Assembly (NCBI GenBank): GCA_963816745.1
Contig: CAWFLQ010000013.1
Coordinates: 620,001-684,000, forward strand
Direction: 5' to 3'
Length of the DNA: 64,000 nucleotides
DNA from: VAZQ01 sp963816745
Lineage (GTDB): Bacteria; Pseudomonadota; Alphaproteobacteria; Rhizobiales; Xanthobacteraceae
Below, piece after piece: positions 41,995-51,421 of this stretch (position 1 is its first letter; each line of letters begins with the position of its first letter). Under the pieces are notes generated by a model. It was given only the letters and a program-made list of their open reading frames with translations. It made no database searches and was not told the DNA's origin. Both the position numbers and the translations under genes were made by a program.

Positions 41995-43688
41995 ATGGCA
42001 GAGAGCGCAGCTGCGGTCGTGGAAGCGGGGCGCGACTTCATCCGCGACATCATCCAGGCCGACCTCGACGCCAAGCGGCACACCACGGTGGTGACCCGCT
42101 TTCCGCCCGAGCCGAACGGCTATCTGCATATCGGCCACGCCAAGGCGATCTGCCTCAATTTCGGCGTGGCGCAGGAGTTCGGCGGCCGCTGCCACCTGCG
42201 CTTCGACGACACCAATCCGATCAAGGAGGAGCAGGAATACATCGACGCCATCGAGCGCGACGTGCGCTGGCTCGGCTTCGACTGGGGCGAGCACCTCTAT
42301 CACGCCTCCGACTATTTCGAGCAGCTCTATCAGTGGGCCGAGCACCTGATCCGCATCGGCAAGGCCTATGTCGACGACCAGTCGCAGGAGGAGATGCGCG
42401 CGACGCGCGGCACGCTGACCGAGCCGGGCAAGAACAGCCCCTTCCGCGAGCGCACCGTGGACGAGAACCTCGACCTGTTCCGCCGCATGCGCGCGGGCGA
42501 GTTCCCCAACGGCGCGCGGGTGCTGCGCGCCAAGATCGACATGGCCTCCGGCAACATCAACCTGCGCGACCCCGTGCTCTACCGCATCCTGCACGCGGCG
42601 CATCCGCGCACCGGCACCGCCTGGAGCATCTATCCGAGCTACGATTTCGCGCACGGGCAGTCGGACGCCATCGAGCACATCACCCATTCCATCTGCACGC
42701 TCGAGTTCGAGGATCACCGGCCGCTCTACGACTGGTTTCTCGACAATCTGCCGGTGCCGTCGCGGCCGCGGCAGTACGAGTTCGCGCGCCTCAATCTCAC
42801 CTATACGGTGCTGTCGAAGCGCGTGCTGAACGAGCTGGTGCGCGGCGGCCACGTGGCGGGCTGGGACGACCCGCGCATGCCGACCCTGGCGGGGCTGCGC
42901 CGGCGCGGCGTTCCGCCGGAGGCGCTGCGCGACTTCGTCAAGCGTATCGGGGTCGCCAAGGCCAACAGCGTGGTCGACGTCGCGCATGTTCGAGTTTTCG
43001 GTGCGCGAGGTGCTGAACAAGACGGCGCAGCGGCGCATGGCGGTGCTGCGGCCGCTCAAGGTCGTGATCGAGAACTATCCCGAAGGCCAGATTCGAGGAA
43101 CTCGATGCCATCAACCATCCCGACGATCCGGCGGCGGGCACGCGCAAGGTCCGCTTCGGCCGCGAGCTCTACGTCGAGCGCGACGACTTCATGGAGAACC
43201 CGCCGAAGAAGTTCTTCCGGCTGTCGCCCGGCAAGGAGGTCCGGCTGCGCTATGCCTATTTCATCACCTGCCGCGAGGTGGTGAAGAACGCCGCCGGCGA
43301 GGTCATCGAGCTGCGCTGCACCTACGATCCGGCGACCCGCGGCGGCAATGCGCCCGACGGGCGCAAGGTGCAGGCGACCTTGCATTGGGTCGGCGCCGCC
43401 GACGCCGTGCCCGCGGAAGTGCGGCTCTACAATCAGCTGTTCGCGCGGCCCGATCCGAACGCCGCCGACTTCGCCGGCGATCTCAATCCGGACTCGCTCG
43501 AGGTCCTGACCGACGCTCGCGTCGAGCCGGCGCTGGCCGCCGACAAAGCCCGGCGACGTCGTGCAGTTCGAGCGGCAGGGCTACTTCTGCATCGACCCTG
43601 ACTCGACGCTCCGACACAGCTCGTGTTCAACCGCACGGTCGGCCTGCGCGACACCTGGGCCAAGGTGCAGGGCGGGAAAGGCCCGTAA
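41995..43688 (+). CDS. glnS: Glutaminyl-tRNA synthetase (four frame breaks)
   Basis: Class I synthetase of about 562 residues. HIGH motif in RFPPEPNGYLHIGHAKAICL; binding blocks RCHLRFDDTNPIKEEQEYID and PSYDFAHGQSDAIEHITHSI; KMSKS region YTVLSKRVLNELV. After VVDVA an extra C (near 42985) shifts to MFEFSVREVLNKTAQRRMAV; an extra A near 43091 shifts to ELDAINHPDDP and the beta-barrel anticodon domain; an extra A near 43546 and two extra bases near 43609 follow, before LVFNRTVGLRDTWAKVQGG. The corrected length is exactly that of the family. Confidence 0.92.
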
Positions 43689-43696
43689 GGCCATTC

Positions 43697-44701
43697 ATGA
43701 GCAGCCGGTCGGTTCAACAGAAGCGCGCGGCCTTCCGGGAACTGCTGCGACGCCAATCGCTCACCGTGATGCCGGGCGGCTTCAGCCCGCTCTATGCGCG
43801 GCTCGCCGAGGAGGCCGGCTTCGAGAGCTTCTTCCTGGCGGGATCGCAACTGTCCGCCTTTCTCTATGGCGTGCCGGACAACGGCATCATCGGCCTGCGC
43901 GAGCTCGTCGATCATGCCCGGCACATGGCCGCGCGCACGGATATTCCGATCTTCATCGATGCGGATACCGGCTTCGGCAATGCGGTCAACGTGCATTTCA
44001 CGGTGCAGGAGTGCATCCGGTCGGGCGTCGCCGCCCTGCAGATCGAGGACCAGGAAGCGCCGAAGAAGTCGGGCACCGCCGCCGGCCGGCGCTGCATCCC
44101 GCTCGCCGAGGCGGTCGGCAAGATCCGCGCCGCGATCGCCGCGCGCAACGAGCTCGATCCGGACTTCGCGATCTGTGCCCGCTGCGACGCGATCGGCGCG
44201 GAAGGCGGCAGCTTCGAGGATGCGCTCGCGCGCTGCGTCGCCTATGTCCGCGACGGCGGCGCGGATTTCGTCTGGCTCAATTCGGTCGAGACGCGCGATC
44301 AGCTCAGACGCGCCTGCGCGGAGATTCCGGCGCCGGTGCTGACCATCTGGGGCGGCAACGACGCGCCGCCGACGCTCGCCGAATACGAGGCGCTCGGCGT
44401 GCGCATCGCGCTCTATCCGGTCATGGCGGCGACGTCGGGCCTGCAGGCGGCGTGGGAGCTGCTCTGCGACTTCAAGGAGCGCGGCACGGCCGCGCTGCGG
44501 GAATGGGACGCCCGCGCCAGCGCGAGCCGCTGGGGGCGGCCCGACACCAAAGCGCTGCTCGGCGCCGGCAAGATCCGCGAGATCGAGGAGCGCTATCTTC
44601 CCGAGGGCCAGCGCCGCGACTATGCCGCGACCTGGGGCCACAAGACGAGCTACGCCGACGCGAAACCTGCTCCGCCCGGGCCGTCGGATTCGGATCGCTG
44701 A
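43697..44701 (+). CDS. Isocitrate lyase / PEP mutase family protein
   Basis: 334 residues, (beta/alpha)8 fold enzyme of the PEP mutase/isocitrate lyase superfamily, acting on C-C or C-P bonds of 2-oxoacid derivatives. Seen: LTVMPGGFSPLYARLAEEAG, IPIFIDADTGFGNAVNVHFT (metal/substrate site) and ALQIEDQEAPKKSGTAAGRR. The last motif has Ser where isocitrate lyase and methylisocitrate lyase have the catalytic Cys (KKCGH), so a lyase of the classical kind is unlikely; an oxaloacetate decarboxylase/hydrolase or carboxyvinyl-carboxyphosphonate mutase-like activity fits better. Starts nine bases after glnS. Confidence 0.85.
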   Translation: MSSRSVQQKRAAFRELLRRQSLTVMPGGFSPLYARLAEEAGFESFFLAGSQLSAFLYGVPDNGIIGLRELVDHARHMAARTDIPIFIDADTGFGNAVNVHFTVQECIRSGVAALQIEDQEAPKKSGTAAGRRCIPLAEAVGKIRAAIAARNELDPDFAICARCDAIGAEGGSFEDALARCVAYVRDGGADFVWLNSVETRDQLRRACAEIPAPVLTIWGGNDAPPTLAEYEALGVRIALYPVMAATSGLQAAWELLCDFKERGTAALREWDARASASRWGRPDTKALLGAGKIREIEERYLPEGQRRDYAATWGHKTSYADAKPAPPGPSDSDR

Positions 44702-44783
44702 TTTCCCAGAGTAGCAATGTGAATACGCTGCACGTGGCGGTGCGCGCCGCACGCGGCTCCGATAACATGGCGCCAAAGCGCAT

Positions 44784-44845
44784 GTCCCGGAAAAAGCCTG
44801 TCCCGGACTTGATCCGGGATGGGAACCGGTTTTCCGATTAAGGAG
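44784..44845. repeat. Dispersed repeat, copy 2 (GTCCCGGAAAAAGCCTG type)
   Basis: GTCCCGGAAAAAGCCTGTCCCGG, with GGACTTGATCC in the middle and ACCGGTTTTCCGATTAAGGA at the end. Same ends as the copy at 16222-16288; the centre CCGGACTTGATCCGGG can pair. Intergenic here, between the PEP mutase-like gene and comEC. Confidence 0.7.
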
Positions 44846-44885
44846 ATGCGCAAAATCGAAGAAACTCTGGTGTGGCGTCTGGGGC

Positions 44886-47195
44886 GTGCGCGATGGTGTC
44901 GACGAGGGCAGGGCGCGCGGGCGGGCACAGACGTGGCGGCCCTGGTTGTCCCCTTGGGCTGCCGGAGCGAGCGGGCCGGCGGGTTCGGCCTGGGCGTGGC
45001 CGAGCGGGCTTGCTGGGCTTGCGCGCGGCGCCGCGCAGCGCATCCGCGATTGGATTGCGATCGAGGTCGGTCCCGGGCGGCTGGTGCCCTGGCTCGCCGT
45101 CGCATTCGGCCTGGGCATTGTCGTCTATTTCGCGGTCGACCAGGAGCCCGCGGCCTGGGCGGCCGCGACGCTGCTGTTTGCGGCCGTGGCGGTCGCGATC
45201 CTGGTGCGGCATCGGCCGATCGCGTTTCCGCTGGCCGTTGGCGCCGCCGCCGTGGCGGCCGGATTTGCCACCGTCACCATCAAGCGCGCCGTCATCGCCC
45301 ATCCCGTGCTTTCGGCGCCGGTGTGGAACGTCGAGATCGGCGGCTTCGTCGAGGCGAGGGAGGAGCGCGAGCGCTCCGACCGCATCACCGTGCGGGTCGA
45401 ACGCATCACCGGACCGCGGCTGAACGAGCAGCTCGAGCGCGTGCGGGTATCGGTGCGCAAGGGCACGGCGCCGGCGGTCGGCAGCTTCGTCGAGCTCAAG
45501 GCGCGATTGTCGCCGCCGCTCGAGCCGCTACGTCCCGGCGGATACGATTTTGCCCGCGACATGTACTTTCACCGGATCGGGGCATCGGGCTTCGTGCTCG
45601 GTCGCATCCGCACCGCCGACGCGCCGCACGCGCCGACGCTGGGGCTGCGTTACGCCATGACCATGGACGCCATGCGCGAGGGAATCGACCGGCGCATCCG
45701 CGCGGTCCTGCCGGGCGACAAGGGCGCCATCGCGTCGGCGCTGATCACCGGCAAGCGCGACGCCATCTCGGCGCCGGTGAACGAGGCCATGTACACGTCG
45801 AGCCTCGCCCACGTGCTCTCGATCTCCGGTTATCACATGGCAGTCGTGGCGGGGATCATGTTCTTCGTGGTCCGCGCGCTGTTTGCCCTGATGCCGGCCT
45901 TCGCCAACCGCCATCCGATCAAGAAATGGGCGGCGTTCGCCGCGCTCTGCGCGGCGGCGTTCTATCTGCTCCTGTCGGGCGCGGAGGTCGCGACGCAGCG
46001 TTCCTTCATCATGATCGCGATCGTTCTCATCGGCGTGATGGTCGATCGCCCGACGCTCACCTTCCGTACGCTCACGGTCGCCGCCTTCGGCGTGCTGCTG
46101 CTCTTGCCCGAGGCGGTGATCCATCCGAGCTTCCAGATGTCGTTCGCGGCGACGCTGGCGCTCGTCGCCGGCTACCAGTACGGCTTGCCCTGGATGAGCC
46201 GGGGCGGCGACACGCCCTTGGCCGCGCGCATCGCGTTGTGGGGCGGACGCGAGGTCGTCGGCCTGGTGGTGGTCTCGCTGCTCGCGGGCACCGCCACCAT
46301 TCCCTTCATCGCCTATCACTTCCATCGCGTCTCGCCCTACGGCGTGGTCGGAAACCTGCTGGCGATGCCGATCGTGTCGGCCTGGGTGATGCCGTGGGGC
46401 ATTCTCGGCCTCGTCACCATGCCGCTGGGCCTCGACGGCTTCTGCTGGCGGATGATGGGCCACGGCATCGAATGGATGATCGCGGTCGCGGGCTGGGTCG
46501 CGAGTTTTCCCGGCGCATTGGGCCGGGTGGCGGCGTTCGGCGCCGGCGCGCTGCTATTGATGAGCCTGGGCCTCGTGGTGCTCTGCCTGCTCAAGACCCC
46601 GTTGCGGTTCGTGGGCGCATTCCTGATCGGCTGCGCCGTCGTCCTGATGATCCGCTCGCCGCAGCCGGACGTCCTGGTGGCAGCCGACGGCAGTGCCTTT
46701 GCAGTGCGCGGGGCAGACGGCCGGCTCGGCATGGTCAAATCCGGCAGCGACAGCTTTGCGCTCCGCGAATGGCTCGCGGCCGACGCCGATGCGCGCACGC
46801 CCAAGGACGATACGCTCGCCGCCGGTATCCGCTGCGACCACGCCGGCTGCATCGGGAGGCTGCGCGACGGCTCGCTCGTCGCCATTGCGAGGGCGGTCGA
46901 GGCCTTCGAGGAGGACTGCCGCCGCGCTGCTGTCGTGCTGAGCGCGCGCGACGCACCGGCGGCCTGTGGTGCCGCGCTCGTCGTCGACCGGCGGGTCTGG
47001 CGGCAGTCGGGAGCGATCGCGCTGCGCCGCCTCGGCGAGGGCTTCGAGATCACGCCCACCCGGCCACCGGGCTACGACCGGCCATGGGCGCGCGGCGTTG
47101 CGTCGTCCATGGATACACCGGACGCGCCGCGGGCGACGCGCCCGCAGCCGCGCGATGCCACGCCACGGGAGGAGGACCTGGAGCCGGGCGATTAG
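44886..47195 (+). CDS. comEC: ComEC/Rec2 family competence membrane protein
   Basis: Inner-membrane channel for single-stranded DNA uptake. 769 residues: N-terminal helices (VPWLAVAFGLGIVVYFAVDQ), the DUF4131 periplasmic domain with an OB-like part (VSVRKGTAPAVGSFVELKAR), then the Competence domain with HVLSISGYHMAVVAGIMFFV, and about ten helices. The C-terminal soluble part (VLVAADGSAFAVRGADGR, DHAGCIGRLRDGSLVAI) is reduced and lacks the beta-lactamase HxHxDH motif, typical of alphaproteobacterial forms. The start is uncertain because the first 60 residues are low in conservation. The end overlaps the lexA end by four bases on the opposite strand. Confidence 0.88.
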   Translation: MRDGVDEGRARGRAQTWRPWLSPWAAGASGPAGSAWAWPSGLAGLARGAAQRIRDWIAIEVGPGRLVPWLAVAFGLGIVVYFAVDQEPAAWAAATLLFAAVAVAILVRHRPIAFPLAVGAAAVAAGFATVTIKRAVIAHPVLSAPVWNVEIGGFVEAREERERSDRITVRVERITGPRLNEQLERVRVSVRKGTAPAVGSFVELKARLSPPLEPLRPGGYDFARDMYFHRIGASGFVLGRIRTADAPHAPTLGLRYAMTMDAMREGIDRRIRAVLPGDKGAIASALITGKRDAISAPVNEAMYTSSLAHVLSISGYHMAVVAGIMFFVVRALFALMPAFANRHPIKKWAAFAALCAAAFYLLLSGAEVATQRSFIMIAIVLIGVMVDRPTLTFRTLTVAAFGVLLLLPEAVIHPSFQMSFAATLALVAGYQYGLPWMSRGGDTPLAARIALWGGREVVGLVVVSLLAGTATIPFIAYHFHRVSPYGVVGNLLAMPIVSAWVMPWGILGLVTMPLGLDGFCWRMMGHGIEWMIAVAGWVASFPGALGRVAAFGAGALLLMSLGLVVLCLLKTPLRFVGAFLIGCAVVLMIRSPQPDVLVAADGSAFAVRGADGRLGMVKSGSDSFALREWLAADADARTPKDDTLAAGIRCDHAGCIGRLRDGSLVAIARAVEAFEEDCRRAAVVLSARDAPAACGAALVVDRRVWRQSGAIALRRLGEGFEITPTRPPGYDRPWARGVASSMDTPDAPRATRPQPRDATPREEDLEPGD

Positions 47196-47894
47196 TACCG
47201 CCGGAACAGCCCCACCAGCTTGCCTTGGATGCGCACGCGATTGGGCGGAAGGATTCTCACCTCGTAAGCGGTGTTGGCGGGCTCGAGCGCGATCGAGGCG
47301 CCGCGCCGGCGGAAGCGCTTGAGAGTCGCCTCTTCCTCGTCGATCAGGGCCACCACGATGTCGCCGGTGTCGGCCCCTTCGGTCTTCTTGATCAGCGCGA
47401 TGTCGCCGTCGAGGATGCCGGCCTCGATCATGCTGTCGCCGCGGACCTCGAGGGCGAAATGCTCGCCGGTCGAGAGCACGTCGGACGGCATGTTGATGAC
47501 GTGGCTCTTGGTCTGGATCGCCTCGACCGGCGTGCCGGCGGCGATGCGGCCCATGACAGGCACCGCGACCGGACGCCCGCTGTCCTCCTCGCTCGTGGCC
47601 CGCACTCGGCCGAGATTGCCTTCGATCACACTCGGCGTGAACCCGCGCGTGCGGGCCGCCCCCATGCCGTGGGCGACCGAGTTCGGGCAGCTTGATCACC
47701 TCGATCGCGCGCGCCCGGTTGGGCAGGCGGCGGATGAAGCCGCGCTCCTCGAGCGCCGTGATGAGGCGGTGGATGCCGGATTTCGAACGCAGGTCGAGCG
47801 CGTCCTTCATCTCGTCGAAGGAGGGCGGCACGCCGGCCTCTTTCAGGCGCTCATGGATGAACCGCAGCAGCTCGAACTGTTTTCGGGTCAGCAT
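47192..47894 (-). CDS. lexA: LexA repressor (+1 shift near 47675)
   Basis: SOS regulator, 233 residues corrected. N-terminal winged helix (LTRKQFELLRFIHERLKEAG, PSFDEMKDALDLRSKSGIHR). After VIKLPELG an extra base breaks the frame near 47675; the C-terminal peptidase follows with the self-cleavage site in GRIAAGTPVEA, catalytic Ser in LEVRGDSMIEAGI and Lys in EEEATLKRF. ATG 47894 is the family start. A GTTC-N7-GTTC operator lies 143-157 bases upstream between promoter hexamers, consistent with autoregulation. The accessory island begins right behind its promoter. Confidence 0.94.
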
Positions 47895-48027
47895 GTGAAG
47901 GCTTCCGTCATTTGTGTTTCCCCTCGGCTGTGTTTCCCCACGGGAGCACCGGCCGCTTAGGTCAGCCGCTTCGGCCTTGTCCACCCATCACGGCAGTTCA
48001 AGACTCACCGAAACAAATCATGAACAT

Positions 48028-48056
48028 ACACTATCTGTTCCATATGTGTTCCGCAA
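48028..48056 (-). promoter_or_regulatory. lexA promoter
   Basis: On the minus strand: TTGCGG (48056-48051), 17 bases, TAGTGT (48033-48028). The LexA box fills most of the spacer, as in an autoregulated promoter. Confidence 0.65.
48037..48051 (-). promoter_or_regulatory. LexA (SOS) box upstream of lexA
   Basis: GTTCCATATGTGTTC on the plus strand, i.e. exact GTTC-N7-GTTC (GAAC-N7-GAAC read toward lexA). Lies between the -35 and -10 of the lexA promoter. Confidence 0.85.
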
Positions 48057-48148
48057 CCATTTAATTTGGCGTTAAAAGGTCGATCGACTGTATTCACGCA
48101 GCGTCAATCACTTAGGTCCGGGAAATCTACTAACCTCGCCGAAGTTTG

Positions 48149-48168
48149 TAAGTGATCTATAAGTGATC
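48149..48168. repeat. Short direct repeat between lexA and the integrase
   Basis: TAAGTGATC occurs at 48149-48157 and 48160-48168, 11 bases apart, just past the 3' end of the integrase gene. Possible integrase arm sites or part of the attachment site; no matching copy was found at the right side of the window. Confidence 0.4.
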
Positions 48169-48176
48169 AATGGCGC

Positions 48177-49217
48177 TTATTCATTCTGATCGTCCGGCAG
48201 TTTGGCGATCGCCGCCCGTGCGAGGCCGGCCTGATCGGCGCGCGCGGTGTATCGCTCGATCTCGGACAGCGACCGGTGACCGCTCACGGCCGCGATCTCC
48301 TTCGTGGTCGATCCATGCTCTGCGAGCCGGCGAAGCGCAGCCTTGCGCAGCCCATGAGCGACGCATCGGGCAGGCAGGCCCGCGCGCCTGACCGCGGCCT
48401 CGATCAACTCGGTGAGCGCCCTTAGCGGCTTGCCGCGCGCGTCGGTGATGATGTGCTGCATACCGACGACGGGCCCAGCCTGGACAGCACGCGCGAGTGC
48501 CGGGTGTATGGGGATCATGAGCTCGTTCGTCGTGCCCTTGCGGGCCTTGTCCTGCGCCACCCGGATCCGGCCATTGACGATATCCGATCGGAGCATCTTC
48601 ACGACGTCGCCGCCCCGCTGACCGGTATAGAGCAGCAGCGCGAATGCCAGGCGCTCGCGCGTGCCGAGAGGCCAGCGGCGCTCGAACTGGGCAATCTCCG
48701 CGTCCGTCCAAGTGTGATAGGTCCCGAGCCGGTATGGCTTCAGGCCCGCAAAGGGATTGTCCGTCCGGACATTAGTCTCGATCGCGTAAGCCATGATCTT
48801 CGACAGAACTGCCCGGGTGAGGTTCGCCATGCCGGGCCGCGTGGCGCCGATTTCCTCGATGACGTGCCGCGCCGCCTCCTTGGGAAGATCGCGCACTAGT
48901 CGGTGCCCGTGGGCGGCCAGGATAGGCTTCAAGGCCACGCGGTAGGATTGTTGCGACGACGAGGAGAGATTTGCGAAGTCTGCCGAGCGCAAGTATCCGG
49001 CCGCGACCGCGGCGAGGGAGCCGGCAATTACATGCCTTGGGGAGGGCGGGGGAGGCGAAACGATCGCCAGCGCGGCCTGATAGGCGGCCATGAACTGAAT
49101 GGAACCGGGTAAGCCCGGCAATGGCACGGCGCGGCATCCCGGACGGCGGAAGTACCGGCGAACCTTACCGTGCCGGTCCATGTACTCGTTGACGTACTTC
49201 AACTTGATCCGCGTCAT
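48177..49217 (-). CDS. Tyrosine-family site-specific integrase
   Basis: 346 residues, phage-type integrase. N-terminal arm region with VNEYMDRHGKVRRYFRRPGC, a SAM-like core-binding domain, and the catalytic domain with all expected residues: Arg in YTGQRGGDVVKML, Lys in DKARKGTT, His-x-x-Arg in VAHGLRKAALRRL, His in VSGHRSLSEIERY with the Tyr nucleophile in RYTARADQ. Complete and unshifted. It is the last gene of a minus-strand operon (AlpA-like, ATPase, small genes) and its 3' end faces the lexA promoter, so it probably catalysed insertion at this site. Confidence 0.93.
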   Translation of the reverse strand: MTRIKLKYVNEYMDRHGKVRRYFRRPGCRAVPLPGLPGSIQFMAAYQAALAIVSPPPPSPRHVIAGSLAAVAAGYLRSADFANLSSSSQQSYRVALKPILAAHGHRLVRDLPKEAARHVIEEIGATRPGMANLTRAVLSKIMAYAIETNVRTDNPFAGLKPYRLGTYHTWTDAEIAQFERRWPLGTRERLAFALLLYTGQRGGDVVKMLRSDIVNGRIRVAQDKARKGTTNELMIPIHPALARAVQAGPVVGMQHIITDARGKPLRALTELIEAAVRRAGLPARCVAHGLRKAALRRLAEHGSTTKEIAAVSGHRSLSEIERYTARADQAGLARAAIAKLPDDQNE

Positions 49218-49227
49218 GGCCTAGTCC

Positions 49228-49467
49228 TCAAACATCATCCCAGCTGTTCGGTGCCGGATTCTCTCTCGGCAGCGCATCAAACGCCAGATCGAGAGAGCGG
49301 ACGTCCCACACCTTTCGGCTATCGATCTTGACCGGCCCGGGCATCCTGCCGTCGGCGACCATCTCGTCGAATTTCCCAGCCGAGATCCCGACGTACATCG
49401 CTGATTCATCGCGCGAGAGGCCGCGGCGGGGAACCGGTCGGACCTGAGAAAGGGCGCGCGCGGTCAT
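49228..49467 (-). CDS. AlpA/excisionase-like small DNA-binding protein
   Basis: 79 residues. A winged-helix/MerR-like core RRGLSRDESAMYVGISAGKF followed by VADGRMPGPVKIDSRKVWDV is the pattern of AlpA-type regulators and excisionases that sit next to tyrosine integrases in Rhizobiales islands. Start overlaps the stop of the ATPase gene (ATGA); integrase follows after 10 bases. Likely controls integration or excision. Confidence 0.75.
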   Translation of the reverse strand: MTARALSQVRPVPRRGLSRDESAMYVGISAGKFDEMVADGRMPGPVKIDSRKVWDVRSLDLAFDALPRENPAPNSWDDV

Positions 49468-50762
49468 TGGGGCCTTGTGGACACCAATTTGGTGTATGGC
49501 CGCGACGGCCTGCCGTAGGCCTCAACCCTGATCTTGCCGGCGGCAAACAGCCTTGTCATGGCGGCCGATAAAGCCTTACGTGCGCCGTGCATTCCCTTGG
49601 TCAGCGGATCAGTTGCGAACATGGTCGGTGCGTAGGTGGGAGCATTTTTCTTGTCGCTGACGTTGCGGCCCTGCTGTTGGAAGGCATCGAGCAATTTGAG
49701 AAACACGTCTTCGGCCGCTTGTTCTGCCGCCACCTTCTCGAGCGAGCCGGTGCCGGTGACCGGCAGGAACAGACCATTTTGCCAGCGGACCATCACCGTC
49801 TCACCGACGGGGCCGTAATTGGCCTTCATGACTTCCAGGAGGCGAAGATCGGGGTCGGGCTCTTCGTCCTTCTCCATCGTGACCCTCTTGAAGTACATGC
49901 GGCTACGCACGCTGGCGTTCCAGGCGGTCGAGCCTGACAAGCCGGTGCCGCTGTTCATTCCGGTCAACGAAGGATGGCTCGTCAACAACACGCCGGCGCC
50001 GGCGGCCATGGCCAGTCCGCGCAGTACTGTTATAAATTGTCGGACCTGAGCTCGGTCGTTTTCGTTGCCGCCAAACACGTCAGCTGAGTTGTCGATCACG
50101 ATCATCTTCGGCCGGATGTCGCATGCGGCTTCCTTCAGCCGCTCAAACAGCCTGGTCGGCTGAATGAGGCCACTCTTGCTCGGCACCGTGAGCAGCGCGT
50201 CCTCGCCGGCCAGTGGCATGGCGTGAAGATCGCGCAATTCGGCGAGCGGAACATTGTAATGGGCGGCGATCTGGGCGAAGCGCCGGTGCAGCTCCGCGTC
50301 ATCTTCTTCGGCGCAAAGTACCAAGGCCGGGCCATTGTCCGGCATCGACGCAAGCCAATCTCGACCGAGCACGATCGCGGCGCTCAGGTGCAGCGCCACT
50401 ATGGTCTTGCCGACGCCGCCATCGCCGGACAGCAGCGTGACGTTTTTGGCCGGGATGCGGTTTGGCACTGTCCATTCCCTGTCGGGCACTGGCATGTCAT
50501 GCCATCCTGCAACGCTGACCAGCGGTAGCGGCTCGTCGGGCGGCGGCGCGGCATTCAAGCCGTAGTCCGCCAACGAGCTGACTGGCGGTGGCTCCGTCAT
50601 CCTGCCGTAGTCGTCGGGATCAGCTAGTTGTGGCTCTCCTTGTAGGCCTCCTACGTCACCATTTGCGCTATTCGTCTTGCGTTGCCGTCGGCGCGGTGGC
50701 TTGCGTGGTTTGACTCGCTCAGCCTCTTCGTGGATGCGCTGCATAATTTCGTCGGTGCTCAT
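49464..50762 (-). CDS. RecA-fold (RepA-like) AAA ATPase
   Basis: 432 residues. A polar Arg/Lys-rich N terminus (about residues 15-30), then a RecA-like ATPase: Walker A in VTLLSGDGGVGKTIVALHLS, Walker B as PKMIVIDNSADVFGG, sensor VLLTSHPSLTGMNSGTGLSG. This is the RepA/Sak4-like hexameric type used by plasmids, phages and islands in replication or single-strand annealing. C-terminal helical part could bind DNA. Both ends overlap neighbours by ATGA, so it is the middle of a tightly coupled operon. Confidence 0.82.
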   Translation of the reverse strand: MSTDEIMQRIHEEAERVKPRKPPRRRQRKTNSANGDVGGLQGEPQLADPDDYGRMTEPPPVSSLADYGLNAAPPPDEPLPLVSVAGWHDMPVPDREWTVPNRIPAKNVTLLSGDGGVGKTIVALHLSAAIVLGRDWLASMPDNGPALVLCAEEDDAELHRRFAQIAAHYNVPLAELRDLHAMPLAGEDALLTVPSKSGLIQPTRLFERLKEAACDIRPKMIVIDNSADVFGGNENDRAQVRQFITVLRGLAMAAGAGVLLTSHPSLTGMNSGTGLSGSTAWNASVRSRMYFKRVTMEKDEEPDPDLRLLEVMKANYGPVGETVMVRWQNGLFLPVTGTGSLEKVAAEQAAEDVFLKLLDAFQQQGRNVSDKKNAPTYAPTMFATDPLTKGMHGARKALSAAMTRLFAAGKIRVEAYGRPSRPYTKLVSTRPQ

Positions 50763-51112
50763 TGCAGCGGCCCTTCTTCAAAAGGATTCTGGCCGAGCAA
50801 GCCCCAGCGAATGACGTGCGCAAGGTCTTCGGCGGCATACCGGCCAAGATCGGCGAGGACCCCGGTCTCGCGCGCAAATTTCGTGAACTCTTCCTCGACC
50901 ACATCGACGGCGCCCAAGTCACGGCAAATTTTAGCTGCGGCCCAAAGAAGCCGCAGCCGGCGCTTAATGGGCTGCTTGCGGTCCGCGATTTCCGGCCGCA
51001 GGCATCCCAGCGCCTCTGTAAGCCGGTCGCACGGTTCATCGATGGTGGCCTGCGAGGTGCGCCGCTCGGCATCGGCGGCGACGAAACCGTAGAAGGCACA
51101 ATCGATGCTCAT
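50759..51112 (-). CDS. Hypothetical island protein, possible fusion
   Basis: 117 residues, mostly helical, ending IRWGLLGQNPFEEGPLQ. The first 20 residues (DCAFYGFVAADAERRTSQ) look like the start of the single-strand-binding-protein-like gene often found in such islands, whereas the rest does not have an OB fold; a deletion fusing two genes is possible (inference from memory, not searched). Coupled by ATGA overlaps at both ends. Role unknown. Confidence 0.6.
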   Translation of the reverse strand: MSIDCAFYGFVAADAERRTSQATIDEPCDRLTEALGCLRPEIADRKQPIKRRLRLLWAAAKICRDLGAVDVVEEEFTKFARETGVLADLGRYAAEDLAHVIRWGLLGQNPFEEGPLQ

Positions 51113-51421
51113 TGCTCGTCCCCCGCGATGAGATCCAGCGCAGTGCCGAGTGGCGAACTTGCGCGGCCTCGGCTATCGCGAAGGAGTGCCCTTCGGAGCA
51201 CGTCGAGCGGCACGCCGTATTGCAGAGCGATCGACGCCGATGATGGCAGCATCGCGCGCGTTTGCGTCGCTGTCGCTGCCGGCCTTGCCGTTGCTGATGA
51301 ACAGCTCGGCCAAGGTGCCGTCCGCAAACCTGCCGATCGACACAACGTAGCGCAGACCGCCAACCTGGATATCGAAGGTCTCGGCCAGACGCCGGTTTGG
51401 GAGCCGCTGACGGGTCGTCAT
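51109..51421 (-). CDS. Hypothetical island protein, TSCPD-like (+1 shift near 51238)
   Basis: About 103 residues corrected. N-terminal part RRLAETFDIQVGGLRYVVSI, GRFADGTLAELFISNGKAGS and DANARDAAII; one extra base near 51238 breaks the frame; then ASIALQYGVPLDVLRRALLR and PLGTALDLI. The pattern resembles the small TSCPD-type proteins related to a C-terminal piece of ribonucleotide reductase, common in Rhizobiales islands. ATGA overlap with the next gene at its end. Confidence 0.68.
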
